Positions 10,481-22,534 of a stretch of 64,000 bases of DNA are shown here, in pieces (the stretch's first letter is position 1; every line of letters begins with the position of its first letter). Source of the DNA: Colocasia esculenta. Taxonomy: Eukaryota > Streptophyta > Magnoliopsida > Alismatales > Araceae. The position numbers and the translations under genes are program-made. The stretch spans positions 79,009,079 through 79,073,078 of the forward strand of contig CM024759.1 of assembly GCA_014218235.1 (NCBI GenBank), written 5' to 3'. The notes beneath the pieces are model-generated. The model had not been told where the DNA came from. It was given only the letters and a program-made list of their open reading frames with translations, and did not search any database.

Positions 10481-10789
10481 GATTTTGGCTTCTTTGAGGG
10501 ATAAGCATCTGAGGAGGACTGGTCCTTTCTTTTCATGGACCAGCTTATATAGTTGATCTGCTATTATTTGATATGATGTAGCCCTGCGTAAGAGCTGAAT
10601 TCTTTGTGCTCGATCAGAAGGCAGCCAACCTCCCTTGATCTTAATAATCGGCTCGCGCCAATCTTCAAATTCATTTGTTGTATCTTGCTCTATAGTATGT
10701 GCTTCTTCAATCGTAACATTAGACTCAGCGTCGAGGATACTCGGCATGAGCCTTCTGTGGCGGACACTTATGTCCAATTCCCCTTCAGG

Positions 10790-11170
10790 AGGCAATTTTA
10801 TGGCAGAGGCCAATTTGGCCAAAGCGTCAGCCTGAGAATTTTCACTTCTCGGCACATGAGATATGTCGAAGAAATTGAATTTTTCTTTGAGCTTCATAAC
10901 AGTGGTATAGTATGGAAGCAATTGTGGTTTACGGACTTCATACTGGCCCAATATTTGTCGGATGACCAGCTGTGAGTAACCATAAACTTGTATGCCTTTG
11001 ATTCCCATTTCGAGAGCCAGCCGGAGCCCAATAATCAGAGCTTCATATTCGGCTTCATTATTTGTGACGGCTTCATAAGAGCACAGGAGTTGTAAGATTT
11101 CCTCCATGTGGAGTGACTAAGACGATCCCTGCTCCGGTAGAGACAGTGGTGGAACCATCAGTATAATGGA
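10790..11170 (-). pseudogene. Second RNase H domain (Tat-type)
   Basis: The domain starts with YTDGSTTVSTGAGIVL near 11150, shifts frame near 11105 and continues with NNEAEYEALIIGLRLALEMG, VYGYSQLVIRQILGQYEVR and SENSQADALAKLAS. The first and last motifs carry the usual acidic residues of an RNase H active site; the D of the 'D-S-Q-L' motif reads G here (GYSQL). A separate second RNase H before integrase is a hallmark of Tat/Ogre elements. It is contiguous with the linker leading to integrase. Confidence 0.88.
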
Positions 11171-11239
11171 GAGTTCGGGAAGCCCATCAAATATAATTCC
11201 CAAGAGGGTAGCTCAATTGTGGCAACCTCTTGGAGAACT

Positions 11240-12600
11240 AAATTTTCACTTGCAGGAGAAAGTTTTTCTCTTCTGGGAGTTTATAGATAAAGGGGAATCT
11301 TCTGGCACTGGATGTGCGGCTAAGAATTCGGCCAAGCCTTGCTCTTTGATTGCCCTTTGGGGATGTTGTGATATCAAATTCCATAAGGAGCAGAGCCCAT
11401 TTCGCGAGTCTTCCTGACAATATGGGTTGCCTCAAGATATTTGATTGGATCATACTTGGAGATGAGTTTAATTTCATGAGCCAGCAATAATGCCTCAATT
11501 TCTTACAGCAAATATCAGTGCTAGGCATACTTTTTTCCATTGGAGCATACCGGAGTCCGGGCCAATTAGCTTTCTGCTAAGATAATATAAAGCTTGCTCT
11601 TTATCATCTTCATTTGTTTGTGCCAGTAGAGCTCCCAGAGAAGCATCCATAGCTGCAATATAGAGTATAAGAGGCTTTCCAATAACTGGCGCCCCTAGGA
11701 CTGGAGGAGTGAGAAGATACTCTTTGATTTGTTCAAGAGCGTCCTGACATTCTTGGTCCCAGATGAAGGGAGCATTCTTTTTCATTAATTTGCCGAACGG
11801 CATGCATCTTCCTGAGAGATTGGATATGAATCGCCTGATATAGGCTAATCTCCCTTGGAGTGACCTTAGCTCTGTCAAATTTTGAGGAGAAGGCAGTTGC
11901 TGGATCGCCTTGATTTTATCGGGGTCTATTTCTATTCCCGGTATTTGACGATGAAGCCCAGGAACTCCACTTGAAACCCCAAATGCACATTTCATAGGGT
12001 TCATCTTCATTTGAATTGACGAAGCCTTTCAAACCACGGCGAAGATCATATAGATGATCCTCCCTTTTTTTGGTTTTGACGACTAAGTCATCCACATAGC
12101 ATTCAACCACATGGATCATTTCATTGAATATCTTAGTCATGGCTCTTTGGTATGTACCCCTGCATTTTTAAACCAAAGGGCATCTTTTGTAGTTGAAGAT
12201 ACCTTTGGGTGATCTGAATGCAGTATGATCTTTATCTTTGATTGCCATCCGGACTTGATTGTAACCGGAAGACCCGTCCATAATGACAAAGGCTTCATAG
12301 CCGGTGGTCATATCCACCATAGTTTCAGTGATTGGAACTGGAAATCATCTTGGGACATGCTTTATTAAGTCCTGTAGTCGATGCATATCCGGATTTGACC
12401 ATTCTTTTTCTTCACTGGAACAATATTGGCGAGCCATATTGGATATATGCACGCTCGATGAAGTCCACTTCAGAAGCTTGTCGACTTCAGTATTTATTTT
12501 CAATTCTAGTTCATCATGCCGCATACGCCTTGAGCTTGTTTGACAGGCTTGGCCGTGTGCAGTATGGATAATTCATGTTCAGCAACTGATGGCTCCAGTC
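11240..12600 (-). pseudogene. Reverse transcriptase and first RNase H
   Basis: This copies element RNA into DNA. The N-terminal entry motif FAWNYKEMPGL lies near 12600. The catalytic box YVDDLVVKTKK is at about 12075-12098. KCAFGV and GIEIDPDKIKAIQQLPSP follow near 11990-11900. RNase H begins with PLILYIAAMDASLGALLAQ near 11650 and ends near 11240. At least four shifts break the frame (near 12500, 12140, 12010 and 11500), several in short homopolymers. Confidence 0.92.
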
Positions 12601-13560
12601 CCGGCATTTCTTTATAATTCCAAGCGAAACAGTCTTGAATTCCAGCAGAAGGATTTGATAAGATTGCCTCTCTTTCATCAAGAAGGGCGCTGATAAAGAT
12701 TGGCCGGGGATCTTGTTGATTCCCGAGATTGAGTTCAATTAATTCATCAATAGTGGCCTGTCCACCATCTTCAAGTTCTTGGGGAGCTGGCTGAAGATCT
12801 ATGAAATCTTCCGCGTCATCAGAATTGGTGACGTGAACTTCATGGAGATTTATATCTTGAGAGTTTGTGGATGAAGATTGCTTGCAGAATTCTTCTGGTA
12901 GCTCTTCATTTGATAATTCATTTGATAGAGTTGGAGTAGTATTTTGAGAGTTGGAGCTGGAGAACTCCTGATTATTCTTTGCACTGCAGACCTCTGGTGA
13001 TGATCCGACAACATTGACTGTATAGGAGGATTTGGTATCATAACCTAATCCTCTGGTATCTCTCCCAGAGAATGGAGGTTGCCCCCGGACTTGAGAAGGT
13101 TCCCAAAGTTGCTTGAAGAAATTTCTCCGGGAAACATCTTGTACCTGAGGAATTTTCTGCTTTCTGCACATCTCCTTAATCTTTTCTGGCATATCGGCCA
13201 TTTCTTGTATTGATTCCAGTTGGTTATTGGACCTATCTTCCCAACCAAAATCATCCTCTGTATAGGTTGGAAGGATTGATTCCCCTTTGTAGAAGAGGGA
13301 TTGGCTTTGCTGCCTTTCTTGCATTCTTCTTCTTTCTTTTCTTTGATGAGTGACGACGAAAGTTTTTAATCGCCGGACACTTTGTTCTTGCTTTAGAGAG
13401 CACCTGCATGCAGTTGGATGGCAGAGGAATGCTCCCATTGATAACTTGACTTGCATGATCAGCTTCATAACTGATGTTCCGCCGTTCTAGGGCGGTTGCT
13501 TTACTTTGAGAGGTATTTGCAGGTAATTTGGCAAGGCTTTTGTTTATCACAAAAAGCTCG
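12600..13560 (-). pseudogene. Protease-RT linker of pol
   Basis: A 320-residue frame (12506-13468) with no recognised domain. It is Gln/Ser/Glu-rich with repeated SNE, SSNSQ and EL stretches. It joins the protease region to the RT entry motif. In Ogre elements a spliced-out intron lies between protease and RT; whether this segment is translated or spliced cannot be decided from sequence alone. Confidence 0.6.
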
Positions 13561-13820
13561 CCAGTTTCATTGTCTTTATTTGAGGAGGAATTTGCTTACC
13601 CTTCCCTTTAGGGAGGGAGGAGGTTGAAGATTTGGTCCTCCAAGATATAAAGGGGCATCAGTCAGGTTGCATTCATCTTCCCGAAACGGGGCTTGATCAG
13701 CAAAGACTGTATGCTTCTCCCTTCTTTCGCATATTTAATGCATTGATGGAGAGTTGATGGAATGACCCAGTTTTCATGCAGCCAAGGTCTTCCAAGCAGA
13801 CTCTATATGATGTATTGGCA

Positions 13821-14048
13821 TCAATAATGAAGAAGGTTACCCTGGTGACAAAGTCCCCCAGAGTCAATTGACGATGACCTTCCGATGGCTTTTCCGAATT
13901 CTGATCCTGTGATCTTCACATCCGTCACCCTTTGCATATAGGGCATAAGATATAGAGATTGAAAGGTCTTGAAGGGCATTAGATTGATGGATGCTCCTGG
14001 ATCAACCAGGATCCGATTTAATTGCATGTTGTTGATCTTTCCCTTCAT
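13821..14048 (-). pseudogene. Retrotransposon aspartic protease
   Basis: The frame reads NRILVDPGASINLMPFKTF, with the active-site Asp in a D-P-G-A-S motif near 13990 in place of D-T/S-G. The flap and second half are broken: ITGSEFGKA is followed by a frameshift. It would cleave the Gag-Pol polyprotein. Its position between gag and RT supports the call. Confidence 0.8.
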
Positions 14049-14049
14049 A

Positions 14050-17000
14050 TATAAGGGGCGATTGTGATATGAGAAGATAATAGCAAATCTTCATCAGTGA
14101 AGGTGACATTTGCTGCCAGTGCTTCATATGCTGTGCTTAAAATTTGCCATATGGGCTTCTAAGTTTCTGGCTCTTGGAGTATTTTGACGAGAGTTTCCCT
14201 CAAGTCTTTGCTCCAGGCAATCGCTTCCCAGACAGTAATGTTGACGGGAAGTGACCGTAATTGCTGAAGAATTTTGTCGTCAGCTTCGGAGAGTATCTGG
14301 TCCAAGTGGGAGGATTCCCTGATGAGGACCCGGAAGGCTCTTTTGATTTGACGGGCTTCTGTGAGAGATAGGAGACATAGCTTCTCATTAGGAAGAGGAG
14401 GAACATTGTCTGGCTCATTTGATGAGCATATGGCTTAAGTTTTTATCTCCAGATTGAGGAACCTTGTCAGACAGTCCCCCTTCTTCATCTGAAGGATCAA
14501 ATATAGAGTCCGCCCGGATTTGAGGTTCGGGCAGAGGCTTTGCTTCTTCGCCATGAAAGAGTATAATCTTATCTGGCTGCTTGGTAGTGGAAGATGCTGC
14601 CTTTGATGCCTACCACGACTCTTCTTAGTATGACGATTTGAATTGCCTAGAGGTCGACGCTGGTATACAAGCGTCGTTGGTTTATCTTCCGCTTGCGCAG
14701 TAGTATTGCTTGTGAGAGTTTGTAGCTCCTTTGGAGGAGAATGAACACCATATAGCAATGGAAAGAGCTGAACATAGAGTCCAACTGTTCCATGGTGATT
14801 TCTTCATCTCCATTGAAGAGACTCAGATTCGGCGAAGGAGGGAGGTCACCTTCTTGGAGTGCTTCATGTTGAACTTGCAATAACCAGTTCCGGAGCCGCC
14901 TCTTTCGCTCGATTTCTTCCAAGGGATTATTGGTCGAGCGTTGGTTTATTAGAGGGCTCGGAGACTTCATATTCTTCAGCTCATTAATCAGCAGCTGGAG
15001 TCTTTGGACAGCCGTCAGCTGCTGAGGAGCTTCTTCTGCTGCCATAGCATCCTCCATTTTGTTTTTTCATTTTTCTTTTTCATTTCTTTTTCTATTTTTC
15101 TCTATTCTTCATTTGTAGAGCTTCTAGTGAATTCACACTTCTTGCTCTGAGAATGGCTCAGGAATATTTTTTCTGCTAGGGCGACCCTTGGCGATAGATT
15201 TGCCGGATCTCCTAGAATTTCTTGACTTTCGAGGGCCAACAGTGACCCATTCAGCTTCCGAGGGTTGTTGAAGGTTGAGTTGATTGCTCTTCAACAATTT
15301 CAGGAGGAGTTGGTGAGTAATCATCTACGAACTCCTCAGCTTGCTGCGAGATTGGTTTTCGCGGCAGCATTTTCTGATATTCCGTTTCTATATTGAAACA
15401 GGCCAACTCTGAATTGCTCAACATCAGCCTTGCTTCTATGCGTCCATAGCCCAACTGGCGATGATAAATATCACATAGATCTTGATATTGTGCTTGGAAC
15501 TGTGGACTTGGATCATATATTTGTGGTGAGGGGGTCAGGAAATTTCCCTCCTGATCAATTATTCCCTCCCGGATCTTTGTTTCGATCCAATCATGGAGAT
15601 CTGGGCAATCTTTGGTAGAGTGCATGACTCTGGCATGATATTCACAGTAGAGGTGTGACTCCCTTTCCCTTTCGGAAGTATAAGGTTCAGGGTCAAATAC
15701 TTTTATCAACCCTCTGATCTTGAGCTGATCGAATATTGATTGGGTATCTTTTAGATCAATGAGCGTCGATGTAGAGGATGCCAATCATCATACCATCGGC
15801 TGGATAGATATGGATGCGGCATAGGCGTTGTCCCTCCGGTTCAAGACCCCAGAGGATGATGCATTGATGACATTGACCGAATAAGGTCCAGGATTGTATG
15901 GCTCATTTGATGGTGGTGAATATGAGGTTGTGGGGGATTGACCAGAAATACCCATATTGATGAGTCCCTTGCTGGATCAGCTCTTCACACTTCATGCTTG
16001 AAATTTGGACAGTCTTCAATGACGTGTCCCAGCAGTTGATGATATGGGCAATAATTGGGTCTCAATTCTTCTGGGACCAGATAATCCATATATCCTGATC
16101 GCAGACATAGCCGGAAGAGAGGCAATTATGCTGGCGACGGAAGGAATATGACCTTGCCGCTCGACAGGATTTTGAGGATTTTCAAGGAACCACCCGATTG
16201 GTCTTGATATGGCGGCATAGGGGGCAGCTCCGGATATGGAGGTGGATAAACATAAGCGGTTGGAAGGCGGGGATTCCTGAATAGGCATATCCTGACGCCT
16301 CTCCATGCTTGCATGATTTGGCGCAGCTCCTGTTTGCTTTGTTGCAATTGCTCGAGCTGCCTTTGTACTCTTGTATTGTTTTCCTTGTACCGTGATGCCT
16401 AGATCTCGGCGGAGAATGAGCTCCAGAAGTATCTTGAGGTGGTTTACATGAAGATCCAACCTCAGGATTCCTTGAGCTTGTGGCGGGTTCCGCCGTATGT
16501 ATAACATTGACAGATTGTTCTGGCCAATCCGAAGTATGAGGCTGTGGAGGATCAACCAGACCATTTTGCATAGATATATGGCCTTCTTGGATTACCTTCT
16601 GAGCTTCGTTCTTGAAGACGAAGCAATCTTCAATTGGATGCCCCACCATACGGTGATACGGGCAGTAATTGGGTGATTGATCTTGCCGATATCTGCCGAC
16701 TTCTTTGGTGTTGGCAGTGATATCAATTGATTATCAAGCGAGATCGAAAAGTTTCCTGGTATGCTCTTTTCTGAAAGAATAAGGAGCCTTCATACGCTCG
16801 GCCAATGTAGGCGGAGGTATCTTTGGTTCCGGTTTCTTTCTTGAGGTAGTGGGGATTACTGCCCCCTTCGCTTCATCACTAGGCAAGAAGTCGATAGTAT
16901 TGACTTCTTTTGCAGGCAAGTTGCGCTCCTTAGGGAGTTTACCCTTTTGAGCTGTATGAGTTGATTGCTCGGCTAAGAAGCCTTCGATTTCTGCCACAGC

Positions 17001-17843
17001 AATATTCAACTGGTCAAAGCTTCTGATATTTGCAGCCAAGAGTCTCTCTTTAATTGTTATGATGAGGCCTCTGCGGCAAATAATTACTGCATCTTGCTGG
17101 ATGGGAGGATTGTCGCATTGCATGCTAAACTCCCTCCACCTTTGGATGAAGTCTATTGCTGACTCCCCTTTTTTTTGTTTGAGGGAGCATAGCTCAGCAA
17201 GAGAGACCTTCCTTTCTGCTGTTTGAAGCGATCATAGAATTTTGATTGCATATCAGCCCAGTCGAGAACTGAGCCAACCTTGAGCTTTGCATACCATTGA
17301 AATGCGACTCCTGTTAAAGAAGTTGCAAAATATCTGAGGAGATATGATTCCTCAGATGCAAGATCGCCCATGGCAATATATAATGTGCCACATGCTCCCG
17401 AGGTGTCCCATGCCCATCATATTTAGGCAACTTTGGGACTTTGGGACATGATTCTGGCAGCTTCTTGAGTTGATGATGTATAGGGAACGGGACAGAATAT
17501 AAACCCGTAGCCTGAATACCCTCGCCCTGCTGGGCGAACATATCTTCAACCATCTTCTTTATTTCATGCCTTTGAATTTGCAAGGCTTCTGTTTGAGGAG
17601 GCATGATATTAGATGGGTCGTTGATATCCGGACCCGTAGCTTGAGGGAGAAGACCAGTTGAAGAAATTGCTGGATTATTAATGAGATAAATCCCTCCGGA
17701 TGCTGTTTTGTGGTTGATGTTGACAGCAACCGGCTCTATGGATGTCGATGGCTTGAAGTTGTCAATCGTCTCATCTCATTGACAAGTGAGGTCATTTCAG
17801 ACCGCCACTGTTGCATGACTTCATATTTGTCGTCATCCGCCAT
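14050..17843 (-). pseudogene. Gag with three zinc-knuckle-like modules
   Basis: The start is ATG at 17843 (MADDDKYEVMQQWRSEM). The central Gag domain at about 17450-17150 reads KLPKYDGHGTPREHVAHYI and YFATSLTGVAFQWYAKLKVG, then FYDRFKQQKGRSLLLSY, typical of plant Ty3/gypsy Gag. Three C-x2-H-x6/7-H/S-x4-C modules follow: CPYHRMVGHPIEDC (16623-16670), CPYHQLLGHVIEDC (16010-16055) and CEYHARVMHSTKDC (15603-15649). The rest, down to about 14050, is a long polar region without known domains. Frameshifts occur near 17750, 17370, 17130, 16650, 15250 and 14650. It would form the particle and bind RNA. Confidence 0.85.
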
Positions 17844-19114
17844 TGCGTGGAAAATTTTCTTTTGTCAGCAAGTTGATGACGGGATGACTACCAGAGGTAG
17901 AGGGTCCACCTTCTTCAAGTTGAATATTTGTTTCTTCAAGGAAGGGAACTTGAGTACCCTCATGTTGAATATCAGTTGGAAGAGAAGTTTGATTAGAGGG
18001 GCCAATTTGCCCGCCAGGTTGGTGAGTTCTTCTGACGAACTGCCTGATATTAGGATGGACATCTTCTGTGGGAATATTGAGGGTGGCTTCCGCGATTTGC
18101 TCTCGCGAGTTCGCCAACTTCCCTTCCAGTAGTAACATGAGAAGATTATAAGCTTGGGTGTTCCCCGAGCTGCCCAAGTAATACGTCGCCTTTTTGCCGG
18201 ACGAGTACTGGTGCTAGGAATTGCCTTTGGCTTACAAAATTCTGGGATCCACGATATACGGTCGAAGACCGATACGCGAGCCCTGGATTGTTGAGTTGGA
18301 ATTTCTTCGACCACCCGGGTATTCTCCGGGCCTTGAGGATTGTAATTTGGCTTCTGTATATGCCTTTTCTTTCCATCCTCTGGGATGTTCAGATTCAGCA
18401 TATTGAAGAGAGCATCTTCGGTGCTGCTTTTTCTTTGAATCACCTTTGATGCATCTGCCTGATTTTCTTGAACTTCTGGACTCTCTTTTGGGAACCCAGA
18501 TTTGTTTCAACTTGGTAAAATGCCGCGTCTTTTGCTTGACATCGGCTTTCACCATGGAATCTTCATGTTTTCCTCGGAACCACCGTAGAGCTGAGAAGCG
18601 GTTCGAGGTTGGATATTTGGGAATATACCTATCACGAGGAGTGGTAGGTGGAGTACCATCAAGGCGCACTCGCACATTTCCGACCATAACGGACTTGCCA
18701 GATCTGGAGATGGCGGCGGGCGGCCTCCTGTTCTTGTGGCGTTCATTTTGCCCCGCTGTGAGGAGACAGGAGCTACAATGGTAGAGGAGATCATATGGAC
18801 CGATAGGTCCGAGCTTGAGTTGAATGGGGTTTGCCCCCTTTGACAGCAACATTCTTTACAGGCATTTGGGTGCCTGTTTTGACAGGAGCGGAACGAGCCT
18901 TGACACGTCCATTGTTGTTGTGACTCTTCTTTTTGATTTGTGGGAGGAAGATATTTGAGCAGCTTCCTCCTGTTGATGGGCCGGAACCACACTCCAGAAA
19001 GAAAGGGGATCCGACGACTGCAGGGAAATCTCCGAATATGATCGGAGTCGCCAGGTAACCGAACCTGGCATGGTTGTTGACGACTAGCGGTCCATAAGTG
19101 ACGGCCATCTTCAA
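17833..19114 (-). pseudogene. Extra ORF upstream of gag (Ogre-type ORF1)
   Basis: It starts with ATG at 19114 or 19108 (MAVTYGPLVVNN) and runs through several frames to a stop at 17833, overlapping the gag ATG at 17843. Visible parts are a Lys/Arg-rich stretch (about 18950-18850), RVSVFDRISWIP near 18270 and an acidic C-terminus, LEETNIQLEEGGPSTSG. The SVFDR motif recurs in proteins of plant gypsy elements. An ORF before gag is a known Ogre trait of unknown function. Frames break near 18850, 18550, 18370 and 18180. Confidence 0.65.
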
Positions 19115-19223
19115 CAGTTTGGGATTTGTTTCTTTTTAAGTACCTTCAAAGGAAATAGCAATATCAGGATTTTCATAAACAGCATATAAGTCTCATCCTT
19201 TTACTATGAATGGTGAGAAGAGG

Positions 19224-19240
19224 TCCCACCGGGCGTGCCA
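19224..19240 (-). promoter_or_regulatory. Primer-binding site
   Basis: Two bases inside the 5' LTR the minus strand reads TGGCACGCCCGGTGGGAC. It starts TGG, as plant tRNA-primed sites do. I do not assign the tRNA with certainty; it is not the initiator-Met site seen in the neighbouring element. Confidence 0.75.
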
Positions 19241-19427
19241 GCTGTTGACACGGGGAAGAGATTCTTCCTTTTCTTCTTCTTTTTTTTAAATATCGGGGAG
19301 ATATGCGTTCGTTCATTTTATTTGGCGTATGTATTTATTGTTTTATATTTTGATATTTGCGGGGGCGTGCCAGCCTGTCTAACAGACAGAAAAAAAGGTC
19401 CGCACGATGCGGAAGAAGAATTTTGGT

Positions 19428-19525
19428 GTCCGGGAAAGGACATGTTTGGTGTCCGTGAACGGACGGGTATGGTGTCCGTGGAACAGACGGGTATGGTGTC
19501 CGAAAAAGGACGGTGTGTCGCGAAC
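19428..19525 (-). repeat. String of GTCC...GGAC hairpins near the primer-binding site
   Basis: Four or five short hairpins follow each other at 25-30-base spacing inside U5: GTCC-TTTCCC-GGAC, GTCCG-TTCA-CGGAC, GTCTG-TTCCA-CGGAC and GTCC-TTTTTC-GGAC on the minus strand. The third stem holds a U-G pair valid only on the sense RNA. The equivalent region of the left LTR lies outside the window. Confidence 0.65.
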
Positions 19526-21234
19526 GGACGGGTGCGCCGTTTTTTATCTGAACTTCTTGAGTCCCATGTCTATTCTCATCAGGTGATTAGGGTAGCATGT
19601 GCTGGACCTCTGTCTCCATCGATCGGAATCGATGTTACATTTACATCGAGTTAGGACACTTGGTATTATTTGATACCGGTCTAAACCCGAATACCATTTC
19701 ATAGTAAAAGGACGAGAAAAAAAAAATGCATGCTTTTTCTTGAAAAATCCTGATTGTGACATGTTTTTCCTTTCTTTTGATTGTTTTGAAATACTTTTGT
19801 TTTGGATATTTATTTTTGAAATGACTGCCTTTTTGGAGTCCAAAGTTTGATTTCTTTTGAAAAGGGGAGCGGGTATATACCCGTGGACCGATATGAGGTC
19901 TTTTTCTCCTTTTTACAAAAGGTTGGTTATGGTTCTTCATTTGGGAAAACATGGAGATTATTATTGTGAACGGGTATATGCCCGAAGATTTTGATTCTGA
20001 ACTTGGGGGTGTTATAACCCAGAGTAACACTTCCATATTAGAAGGATGATTGTACAAATTTTTATATGAGGTTCTTTTGCAATGCCATTTCTGAGCAGAG
20101 TCCGAGTTTGAGGTAGAGTTTCTTTTCTCCTCATTTCGTACTTGTGCGGGTCCAATTTCCGGAGATCATATGGATATCTCCACGGAAGTTCTTGTCCCAT
20201 TCGTGATTTTTGTCCGGAGTCCATTTCCACGGGTATATTCCTCGTGGAGGTGCATATGTGCTCCCATTTAGGGTATCTGAGCACGGTTCTTGTCCCACTT
20301 CCTTTTTCTTTCTTTGGATGTGTGTATATTATCACAATCCCCTTTTTTTATTATTATATTTTTTGAATAGGTGAATATGTCTTGGTGAGTCCCCACTTAG
20401 GCAAGGTGTCCTTGTAGAATATTTTCATATTGGCATATGCTTATATCCATTATTCTCGGGAGAAACTTTACCCGGGGGGACTTTGCCTTAAGAGATATAT
20501 GTGTATAATCACAAATTTGCACTTTGTAAATATATTCTCAAATGGTATCTCCACTTGAGCAGAGTATCCAATAAGAAGGAGCCCCCCGTATGAACGGAGT
20601 CCCCCTTTTTTTTTGAGAAACAATACAAATGGGGCATATTTGTGATTATATAGATATACTCTCGGGCGGAGTCTCTATTTGGGCAGAGATTCCACTAAGA
20701 AATACATTTATATAAACATGAAGTTTGTGATTATACGGATATGAATTTAGAGGGAACTTTGTCCGGGCAAGATTCCTCCTAAGAGACATATGCGTATAGG
20801 CACAAATTTGTGATTTTATGGATATGTTCTTAGGGGAGTCTCCATTTGGGCAGAGTTTCCTCTAAGAAACATATACATAAGAACATAAATTTGTGAATAT
20901 ACGAATATGTTCTCGGACAGAACCTCCGCTTGGGCAGAGTTTCCTCTAAGAAACATATACATATAACACGAGTTTGTATTTACATGGATACGTCCCCTGA
21001 GAGAGATTTTTGCCCGGGTGAGATTCTCCTTAAGGAACATATTTGTATAATTACAAATTTGTGATCTTTATATATGTGTTCATGGACGGAACCTCCGCTT
21101 GGGCAGAGTTTCGTCTTAAGAAACATATATATAAGAACACAAATTTGAATATACGAATATGTCCTTGGGCAGAACCTCCGCTTGGGCAGAGTCTCCTCAA
21201 GAAAACATATACATATAAGCACAAAATCCACCAT

Positions 21235-21364
21235 CCCAGAGACTCGCTCGATGGGCGGGGGAAACATGGGTATTTAAATACCATGTGTCCATAGAGACTC
21301 GCTCGATATGGACGGCATTTAAACCCCGGGAATATCACCCCACAGAGACTCGCTCGATGTGGGG
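21235..21364 (-). repeat. Same three constant-loop hairpins in the right LTR
   Basis: The hairpins are at 21235-21255, 21287-21313 and 21338-21364, with loops and stems unchanged from the left LTR. They lie 230-360 bases downstream of the leftward TATA box at 21590, in the predicted 5' leader of the element's RNA. Confidence 0.8.
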
Positions 21365-21589
21365 GATGGAGATTAAGAAGGAATGCTGATGACGATACGC
21401 CGACCGCTCTCCTTTCCGCGCCTGGCCTATCGGGCTAAAGAAGGGATTTGTACCTTCACACACCGGACGGGAGGGATTTGAGAATGAGAGAGGGAATGAG
21501 CAAATGCTCTTTTTCTATTTTCTGGGATTTTTCCAACAGGGCTTCGCCGGAGCAAATGGAAGACCCCCCTTTCCTTTGGAATAGGGGGG

Positions 21590-21597
21590 TATTTATA
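21590..21597 (-). promoter_or_regulatory. Leftward TATA box in right (5') LTR
   Basis: TATAAATA reads on the minus strand inside ACCCCTATAAATACCCC. It is the best candidate core promoter of the retrotransposon genomic RNA. Transcription would run through the hairpins at 21364-21235 and on to the primer-binding site at about 19240. Confidence 0.65.
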
Positions 21598-21647
21598 GGG
21601 GTTTCGGCCCCTTACATGCGTGGGAGAGGGGAGAGAGAGAGTGCCCC

Positions 21648-21762
21648 AACCGATGGTGACCTCATGATGAGGTCACCATCGGTTAGGGGAGAGTCCCCCT
21701 TAACCGATGGTGACCTCATCATGAGGTCACCATCGTTAGGGGGTCCTAACCGATGGAAAGAG
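21648..21762. repeat. Two-unit palindrome array in right LTR
   Basis: Two units (about 21648-21684 and 21702-21737) and the trailing half unit match units 1, 2 and the half unit of the left LTR. Three units are missing relative to the left copy, so the array changed length after insertion. Confidence 0.88.
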
Positions 21763-22534
21763 AGGGGAGAGAGGGGGATTTTGTCTATAAACCCCCCCCT
21801 ACACCCTCATTTCCAGGACTTGTTGGAGCCGGAGGTGCTGCTGAAGTCCTGCTTGTTTTTGGAGTTTCGCCCCGACTTCTCGGAGTTTTGCCCGATCGGA
21901 GGGTGCCTTTGCAAGCCTCGGAGTTCTTCCTCGAGCTTGTTCTTTGTGCTTGTCTTTGTATTCGGTCTATAGACCTTGTGCTGCCGGAGGTGCTGCTGGA
22001 GTCCGGCTCCGTTTCCTTGGCGCTTCGCCCCAACTTCTCGGAGTTCTGCCCGATCAGAGGGTGCCTTTGCAAGCCTCGGAGTTCTTCCTCGAGCTTGTTC
22101 TTTGTACTTGTCCTTCGTACTCGGTCTATAGACCTTGTGCTGCCGGATTTTTTCCGTGCTTCGTACTTTGAACGGAGACATGTTCTCCTTGTACTTTCAT
22201 TTTAACCGGGACTCCGGGCACCATTTTAAGGGCCGGAACTCCCCTGCTGAATTTTGGGGAAGGATCCCGCTAATAAGTTTGTAACTTAAATAACCTTGGG
22301 GTCATTTTAAATCACAACTTTTTGGCCTCTGAGCAGGCTGCTGATAATGTATTGTAACCAGGCCTGCTGATAACCAACATTTAATTTTCGTGGCCCAACG
22401 GCCCCTTTCATCATGTCCACGACTTGAACCGTCATCCGCCAAATAGGCTTCAACTAGGCTAGTCGCCGGACCATCATCTGATGGATTTTGTAATTTCCGC
22501 TGAAATAAACGTGTCACACTTTTGCCGTTCAACA

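Larger units (their letters stand above)
1..22534 (-). mobile_element. Giant Tat/Ogre-type Ty3/gypsy LTR retrotransposon (left LTR cut by window edge)
   Basis: Two long direct repeats (1-2427 and 19243-22534) flank retroviral-type genes that all read leftward. The LTR begins TGTTG and ends CAACA. Base 1 matches base 20239, so 996 bp of the left LTR lie outside and the full element is about 23.5 kb. Order on the minus strand: 5' LTR, primer-binding site, extra ORF, gag, protease, RT, RNase H, a second RNase H, integrase, 3' UTR, polypurine tract, 3' LTR. The second RNase H, the great length, the ORF before gag, the repeat-rich 3' UTR and an antisense ORF are known traits of the Tat lineage (Ogre/Retand group). 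The LTRs are nearly identical apart from small indels and one array, so insertion is recent. The element sits inside an older LTR; bases right after it (22535-22539, acgcc) should be its TSD. Confidence 0.93.
19243..22534 (-). repeat. 5' LTR of the giant element (complete, 3292 bp)
   Basis: The LTR runs from TGTTGACACG at 19243 to TTCAACA at 22534, giving 5-bp inverted termini TGTTG/CAACA. Bases 20239 onward match 1-2427 almost base for base. Transcription of the element should start just left of the TATA box at 21590-21597, which gives a U3 of about 1 kb and an unusually long R-U5 of about 2.3 kb. It has only two palindrome units where the left LTR has five. Confidence 0.94.
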
